NCBI GenBank assembly: GCA_964356415.1
Contig: CAYHHK010000144.1
Span: forward strand, 1-9,176
Direction of reading: 5' to 3'
Source: JAPLDB01 sp964356415
GTDB lineage: Bacteria > Bacteroidota > Bacteroidia > AKYH767-A > 2013-40CM-41-45
Length of the DNA stretch: 9,176 nt
Positions within the stretch are counted from its first letter, which is position 1. Each line of letters begins with the position of its first letter. The position numbers and the translations under genes are program-made. Shown here in pieces: positions 5,248 to 9,176 of the stretch. The notes under the pieces are model-generated. The model saw nothing but the letters and a program-made list of their open reading frames with translations. It made no database searches and was not told the DNA's origin.

Positions 5248-6453
5248 ATGCTGCACGCATTCTCAGCGGATTATGTATTTCCGGTTTCATCTCCTCACAT
5301 AAAAAATGGAGTGGTGGTAACCAATGGAAGCGGTGAGATTCAGGGAGTTTTCACGCATGAACAATTTGCGAGTGAAAAATTCATTGAAAAACCAAGCTTT
5401 CAAAAATATTCAGGAATCATCACCCCGGGATTCATCAATGCGCATTGCCACCTTGAGCTTTCTCACCTGCGAGGCGAATTGGAAGAAGGAAAAATGCTGC
5501 CAGGATTTATCGGGGAAATCATCAAAGGGCGTGATGCTAACAAAGAGAAAATTGAACATGCCATTGAAAAGGCAGAAGATGAAATGATTGCCAATGGCAT
5601 CGTCGGTGTCGGTGACATTTGCAATACAACCGACACTCTTTTTCAGAAGAAGAAAAGCCGGTTGATGTATCATAACTTCATTGAAGTATTCGATATTGTT
5701 CCTGCAAAATCTGACGAGGCATTTGAAAAGGGTGTTGCGTTACTCGAAAAATTTTATAAAACCGGAAACAGTGCTTCCATCAGTCCGCATGCGCCTTATA
5801 CGGTTTCCACACAATTGCTGAAACGCATCCACGAACATGCATATTCCCATGATAGCGTTCTGACCATTCACAATCAGGAAACTGCAACTGAAAATGAAAT
5901 GTTCCTCAATAAAAGCGGCGCCCTGTTCGAAAAGCTTTCCTCCTTCGGTGATCTTTATAAAAACTGGAATCCTACTGGCTATCGTTCCCTGGCATCTACC
6001 TTGTCTCACCTTCCAAAATGTAATAAGACCTTGCTCGTGCACAATACATTTTCTACGCTGGAAGATATCAACTGGGCACATCTTTACAGTTCAGTGATTT
6101 ACTGGTGCTTTTGTCCGAATGCCAACCTTTATATCGAAAACCGGCTGCCTGATTTTCAGGCATTTATTAATAGCAGTTGTCGGATTCTCATTGGAACAGA
6201 CAGCCTTGCAAGCAATCATTCATTGTCGGTTCTGGAAGAATTAAAAACCATCAGCGCCAATGCCCCATTTATTAATCTTGAAACTTTATTGAAATGGGGC
6301 ACCCTGAACGGTGCTGATTTTTTCGGCTGGAAAAAAGAACTCGGATCTCTGGAAAAGGGAAAACGACCGGGGATTAACCTGATCACCGATGTGAATACAG
6401 CGACACTTGCGCTATCTGAAACATCAATCGTGAAGCCGCTTTTAAGCCATTGA
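5248..6453 (+). CDS. Amidohydrolase, ATZ/TRZ (SAH/aminofutalosine deaminase-like) family
   Basis: 401 residues from the ATG at 5248; an in-frame ATG at 5233 would add five residues but precedes the promoter box. The metal-binding set of the cytosolic amidohydrolase family is complete: H66 and H68 in NAHCHLELSH, H181 in SPHAPY, H208 and E211 in IHNQET, H265 in LVHN, and D318 in GTDSLASNHSLS. The N-terminal piece (ADYVFPV...IKNGVVV) and the C-terminal GSLEKGKRPGINLI are the small beta-sandwich that flanks the barrel in this family. It should be a cytoplasmic zinc- or iron-dependent hydrolase or deaminase of a heterocyclic amine. S-adenosylhomocysteine/MTA deaminase or aminofutalosine deaminase of the alternative menaquinone pathway are reasonable candidates. 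The sequence alone does not fix the substrate, and no menaquinone gene is nearby. It is divergent from ssb. Confidence 0.85.
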   Translation: MLHAFSADYVFPVSSPHIKNGVVVTNGSGEIQGVFTHEQFASEKFIEKPSFQKYSGIITPGFINAHCHLELSHLRGELEEGKMLPGFIGEIIKGRDANKEKIEHAIEKAEDEMIANGIVGVGDICNTTDTLFQKKKSRLMYHNFIEVFDIVPAKSDEAFEKGVALLEKFYKTGNSASISPHAPYTVSTQLLKRIHEHAYSHDSVLTIHNQETATENEMFLNKSGALFEKLSSFGDLYKNWNPTGYRSLASTLSHLPKCNKTLLVHNTFSTLEDINWAHLYSSVIYWCFCPNANLYIENRLPDFQAFINSSCRILIGTDSLASNHSLSVLEELKTISANAPFINLETLLKWGTLNGADFFGWKKELGSLEKGKRPGINLITDVNTATLALSETSIVKPLLSH

Positions 6454-6641
6454 TGCCTCCGGATTTTATATTATTTCTGATGATAAAACAATATTATATG
6501 GATGGTAACGTTTACCTGATTGGTAAGTATAAAAGTCACTATTAAATGAAGATTGGCTAAAGAAAAGTGGTTGTTTGCCAAATATTTGACAAAGAACGCT
6601 TATAATTGCCCTATCTTAATTGCTTGTTAAAACTCACTGGA
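6454..6641. other. Intergenic region before the S11 carboxypeptidase
   Basis: 188 bp, A/T-rich and without a gene. A weak hairpin (GGTAA 6504-6508 with TTACC 6512-6516) has no T-run. The candidate promoter at 6601-6608 lies near its end. Confidence 0.5.
6601..6608 (+). promoter_or_regulatory. Candidate -7 promoter box of S11 carboxypeptidase gene
   Basis: TATAATTG matches TAnnTTTG at 5 of 6 fixed positions. TTTG at 6574-6577 lies 23 bases upstream and may serve as the -33 element. The predicted message would have a leader of about 25-30 bases before the ATG at 6642. The nearby TTGACA (6586-6591) is only 9 bases from TATAAT, so a classic sigma-70 promoter does not fit. Confidence 0.45.
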
Positions 6642-8105
6642 ATGCCCGGAACCCTGAATACGAAAGGATTTCAAGCCACAATCATTTTGTGTTTTGCGAT
6701 GTTTTGCGGATTGTTGTTTGCAAAAGACGCCAATGCCTTTCGCAGGCCCAATGAGGATTCAATCAGGGCTGTTTCTTCACTGAACACTCCTTTTGTTTTC
6801 AAGCCCGACACAACGGTAATGGTGGAAGAGAACCACCTCAAGGCAGGACTGCTTTACGACATGCAGAATCAGAGGATCGTATGGCAAAAGGACATGAACA
6901 AATCGTATCCGATCGCATCCCTCACAAAGATGATGGTTGCATTGCTCACTGTGGAAGATATTCATGCAGGAAAAGTACACTGGGATGACCAGGTAGCATG
7001 GACACGCGATATTTATTACTGGGTGAAAAAGAGAAAGGTGCGTTCCACTTCTGATGTTACCTATACATTACATGACCTTTTCAAAAATGCAATGATCGCA
7101 TCCAACAATGAAGCATCAGAACAAATGGCGCGTTTTGTCGGAGAAGGAAATCTGGACGGCTTTATACAGCGCATGAACATGCGGGCGCGCGAACTGGGAA
7201 TGATGAGCACGTACTACGGAAATCCTACAGGCCTTCCGTCTTATTCAAAACTTTACGACAATGCATCAACACCAACTGATCTGTTGCTGCTTACACTGGA
7301 GATGTTGAAGTATTCAGAGATCATTGACGTTACACGAATGGATTATGCCGATATCTCCTGCGGCAATAAGAGTACTACGATCAGCAATCATAACAAGCTT
7401 GCCATTGATTTCAAAGGACAGGTTGACGGAATGAAAACCGGATATACAAAACGTGCCGGCTTTTGTCTGGTGGCTTCGTCTTATTTGTGCGATCACAGAC
7501 TGATCAGCATTGTGCTTGGTGCCCGCGCTCCCGGCACACGCAATGAACTTGTGCGCAGCATGTTTGACGACTATTACACTTCCATCGGACTTGATAAGTT
7601 GAGTCCTTACTGCGCAATACCCGAACAGTACACAACAGCAGGTTCAACGGACAATGAAGACGCCAGTGCCCCGGAAGGAGCTTATGTTTACCAGACCAAA
7701 ATTGCATTCTTCTCACATAAAGTAAAACGCGGTGAATACCTCAGCTATATCGCCGACAAATACAAGGTAACACTTGCTGAGATCAAGAAATGGAACCACC
7801 TGAAAACAACCCGCCTGCAACCGGGACAAAACCTGGTGATCAAGGGAACGGTTCGTCAGAAGGTATGGGTAACAAAGGAAGAAGAGAACAACAATACACC
7901 CAAAAAGACTTCTGAAGTAAAATCACCGGCTATTCCCAACCCACAGGAAGATTATATTTTTTATACCGTTCAGCAGGGAGATACCCTTTTCAGTATTTCG
8001 CGCCAGTACAATGGCATCAGCATTAACAAGCTGAAAGAGATCAATGACCTCGCTGATGAATCGTGCATTGCGCCGGGGATGAAGTTGAAGGTGCCGAAGA
8101 GCTAG
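6642..8105 (+). CDS. D-alanyl-D-alanine carboxypeptidase (peptidase S11) with two LysM repeats
   Basis: 487 residues from the ATG at 6642; an earlier TTG at 6606 is open but overlaps the promoter box and spoils the signal peptide. Residues 1-32 are a Sec signal peptide ending A-N-A, so the enzyme acts in the periplasm. The three serine penicillin-recognising motifs are intact: S93-L-T-K96, S154-N-N156 and K265-T-G267. It should remove the terminal D-Ala from peptidoglycan pentapeptides, which controls cross-linking, and would bind beta-lactams. After the catalytic domain come two LysM modules, about 357-402 (HKVKRGEYLSYIADKYKV) and 438-485 (YTVQQGDTLFSISRQYNG), joined by a charged Lys/Glu/Asn linker. 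LysM binds glycan strands, replacing the C-terminal membrane helix found in many relatives such as DacA. No partner gene is adjacent. Confidence 0.93.
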   Translation: MPGTLNTKGFQATIILCFAMFCGLLFAKDANAFRRPNEDSIRAVSSLNTPFVFKPDTTVMVEENHLKAGLLYDMQNQRIVWQKDMNKSYPIASLTKMMVALLTVEDIHAGKVHWDDQVAWTRDIYYWVKKRKVRSTSDVTYTLHDLFKNAMIASNNEASEQMARFVGEGNLDGFIQRMNMRARELGMMSTYYGNPTGLPSYSKLYDNASTPTDLLLLTLEMLKYSEIIDVTRMDYADISCGNKSTTISNHNKLAIDFKGQVDGMKTGYTKRAGFCLVASSYLCDHRLISIVLGARAPGTRNELVRSMFDDYYTSIGLDKLSPYCAIPEQYTTAGSTDNEDASAPEGAYVYQTKIAFFSHKVKRGEYLSYIADKYKVTLAEIKKWNHLKTTRLQPGQNLVIKGTVRQKVWVTKEEENNNTPKKTSEVKSPAIPNPQEDYIFYTVQQGDTLFSISRQYNGISINKLKEINDLADESCIAPGMKLKVPKS

Positions 8106-8110
8106 TACCA

Positions 8111-8158
8111 ATGTGCAAATGTGTGAATGTGCAAATATGCAAATGCGTAAATTTGTAC
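8111..8158 (+). repeat. Short tandem repeat, six 8-bp units
   Basis: Just after the S11 stop codon. Units are ATGTGCAA, ATGTGTGA, ATGTGCAA, ATATGCAA, ATGCGTAA and ATTTGTAC, a degenerate array with consensus ATGTGCAA. Not coding. Confidence 0.75.
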
Positions 8159-8213
8159 TCCGGAAATATTTTTAAGCAATTTTGTGATTTGCGCGAAGGC
8201 CTCGCCCTTTAGG

Positions 8214-8229
8214 TCCCGACGTTTCGGGA
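8214..8229. repeat. Small CCCG-type palindrome
   Basis: TCCCGA (8214-8219) pairs with TCGGGA (8224-8229) around CGTT. It resembles the core of the repeat at 4203-4252 and sits in the otherwise empty 8106-8381 gap after CCCTTTAGG. It could act in transcription stop for the S11 gene, but no T-run follows. Confidence 0.5.
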
Positions 8230-8255
8230 GGGATGCGGGGAAAGAGCAGTATGCA

Positions 8256-8291
8256 ATTCGTACATTAGTATGTACTATTCGTACTTCGTTG
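8256..8291 (-). repeat. TACGAA-type short repeats upstream of the DUF4468 gene
   Basis: In reverse complement the stretch contains ACGAAGTACGAAT and TACTAATGTACGAATT, the same words as in the array after the gene (8956-9034) but in the opposite direction. Confidence 0.6.
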
Positions 8292-8351
8292 AGATCATCT
8301 TGACTATTGGTAAAACGTTCCGCCCAAAGTTTTTCCTATCGCTTTCCTTTT

Positions 8352-8359
8352 TAAATTTG
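8352..8359 (+). promoter_or_regulatory. Candidate -7 promoter box of DUF4468 gene
   Basis: TAAATTTG is a full match to TAnnTTTG, 22 bp before the ATG at 8382, giving a leader of about 15-20 bases. The -33 partner is weak (a T-run near 8330). Confidence 0.55.
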
Positions 8360-8381
8360 CAACTCATTAATAATAACAAGC

Positions 8382-8954
8382 ATGCAAAAAATATTTCTTG
8401 CAGCCGTATTGGCAATTGCAATCAGTTTCACCGCTGATGCACAAAAGAAAAAAGAAACACCGCTTCCTCCGCCTGAACTTCCGAGGGACAATGTGACCAA
8501 TAAGATCACTTATGAAGAAGTGGTGGATGCACCCGGAAAACTGGCAGATGAATTGTATCAGAAAATACTGGCATGGTTCAAAATGTATTACAAGAATCCG
8601 GGAGAGGTGATCAGGGAGAATGATTCCATTGGAAAATCAGTGACGGGTAAACCACGTTTCAGGATTTCAAATCCTCCAGACAAAGAAGGCACTAGATCAG
8701 ACGGCGGACTTGTGCAGTACACCATTACCGTTGCAGCCAAAGACGGAAGATTCAAATTAACACTCACTGATTTCAACTGGAAAGGCAACAGCTATTATGC
8801 CTGCGAGAAGTGGTATGATACTGCTTTGCCGTCTCATACAAGCGCCATGGATGAATACCTGCGCCAGACAGACAATTACGCAAAGACAACGATAGCAGAT
8901 CTGAAAAATTCTATTACGAATGAGAAGCAGGTGAAGGATAAGAACGACTGGTAG
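8382..8954 (+). CDS. Secreted DUF4468-type protein of unknown function
   Basis: 190 residues. Residues 1-20 are a signal peptide (MQKIFLAAVLAIAISF, then cut after A-D-A before Q21), so the protein is exported. A basic, Pro-rich stretch (KKKETPLPPPELP) follows. Residues about 40-135 fit the DUF4468 pattern known in Bacteroidota: ITYEEVVDAPGKLADELYQK, then AWFKMYYKNP, then a predicted run of strands with GLVQYTITVAAKDGRFKLTLTDF. That domain is described as having a TBP-like fold and has no known activity. The tail (residues 150-190) is polar and probably helical. No lipobox or membrane helix is seen. The ATG at 8382 fits both the signal peptide and the upstream promoter box. The gene stands alone, flanked on both sides by TACGAA-type repeats. 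Confidence 0.8.
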   Translation: MQKIFLAAVLAIAISFTADAQKKKETPLPPPELPRDNVTNKITYEEVVDAPGKLADELYQKILAWFKMYYKNPGEVIRENDSIGKSVTGKPRFRISNPPDKEGTRSDGGLVQYTITVAAKDGRFKLTLTDFNWKGNSYYACEKWYDTALPSHTSAMDEYLRQTDNYAKTTIADLKNSITNEKQVKDKNDW

Positions 8955-8955
8955 G

Positions 8956-9034
8956 TTACGAAGTACGGATTAATACGAATGTACTAAGTACTAAGTACGA
9001 ATTAATACGAATGTGCTAAGTACGAATTTACGAA
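8956..9034 (+). repeat. A/T-rich TACGAA/TACTAA repeat array, about 8-bp period
   Basis: Begins two bases after the DUF4468 stop codon. Words TACGAA, GTACTAA and AGTACGAA recur at roughly 8-bp steps. A 22-base block (8969-8990) repeats with one change at 9001-9022, a 32-bp offset, which is four units. Not coding. Confidence 0.75.
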
Positions 9035-9080
9035 TGAAGAAGAGCAGCCGGGAATGGTAGGGCAATGTCTTAGAATAAAA

Positions 9081-9104
9081 TTTGAAATTTAATCTTTGAA
9101 ATTT
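9081..9104 (+). repeat. Direct repeat TTTGAAATTT
   Basis: TTTGAAATTT occurs at 9081-9090 and 9095-9104. It is followed by TTTG and TATCTTTC (9114-9121), which might be part of a promoter for a gene beyond the window. No start codon for such a gene is visible before the end. Confidence 0.4.
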
Positions 9105-9147
9105 GATTTGCTCTATCTTTCACCTTTGCCAGAAAGTTTACTCGTGC

Positions 9148-9165
9148 GGGAGCTCCCTTTAGGGA
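9148..9165. repeat. Overlapping palindromes GGGAGCTCCC and TCCCTTTAGGGA
   Basis: GGGAGCTCCC (9148-9157) is a perfect palindrome overlapping TCCCTTTAGGGA (9154-9165). The word CCCTTTAGG also occurs at about 8207. Probably the edge of another dispersed intergenic repeat cut by the window end. Confidence 0.4.
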
Positions 9166-9176
9166 AGGGGTGAGCG

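Noticed and set aside
6586..6606. TTGACA and TATAAT as a sigma-70 promoter
   Set aside because: The two boxes are only 9 bases apart instead of about 17, so they cannot work together; a Bacteroidota-type box at 6601-6608 is more likely.
6606..6641. Upstream TTG start for the S11 carboxypeptidase
   Set aside because: It overlaps the promoter box and adds residues before the signal peptide; the ATG at 6642 gives a normal signal sequence.
8111..8158. Coding continuation of the S11 gene through the ATGTGCAA repeats
   Set aside because: The frame is closed by TAG at 8103-8105 right after the second LysM ends, where the protein is expected to stop.

Overview
The window looks like chromosomal DNA from a member of the Bacteroidota, probably a Sphingobacteriia/Chitinophagia-like lineage. 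Three things point there: the ssb-gldE-gldD neighbourhood typical of gliding Bacteroidota, several TAnnTTTG boxes (the Bacteroidota sigma -7 element) in front of genes, and sparse Shine-Dalgarno sequences. No rRNA, tRNA, insertion sequence, prophage or CRISPR array is visible. Six protein genes are supported.

Layout. Positions 1-167 are a leader with promoter-like boxes, followed by heme A synthase (CtaA/Cox15, + strand, 168-1202). It converges on, and overlaps by 27 bp, an uncharacterised secreted, probably outer-membrane beta-barrel protein (- strand, 1176-2024). Directly upstream of that gene, and probably in the same operon, is one long - strand frame (2062-4008) joining the CNNM/CorC-like membrane protein GldE to the lipoprotein GldD. 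A 680-bp non-coding stretch (4009-4688) follows, packed with GC-rich inverted repeats. Then come ssb (- strand, 4689-5129) and, divergently, an ATZ/TRZ-type amidohydrolase (+, best start 5248). A D-alanyl-D-alanine carboxypeptidase (peptidase S11) with two C-terminal LysM repeats follows (+, best start 6642). Last is a small secreted DUF4468-type protein (8382-8954), bracketed by short A/T-rich repeats built on 8-bp units.

Function. The genes are mostly household or envelope functions: heme A for terminal oxidases, gliding/envelope biogenesis, single-stranded DNA binding, peptidoglycan trimming and a cytoplasmic deaminase-type hydrolase. I do not see a clear new defence or mobile system. The most notable features are (1) the in-frame GldE-GldD fusion, which still carries an internal ribosome site, start codon and lipobox, with a stop in the neighbouring frame right at the gldD start; (2) a family of palindromic repeats with shared ends and variable cores between ssb and gldE; and (3) promoter boxes so close to the ATG that ctaA and the amidohydrolase may be transcribed without a leader.
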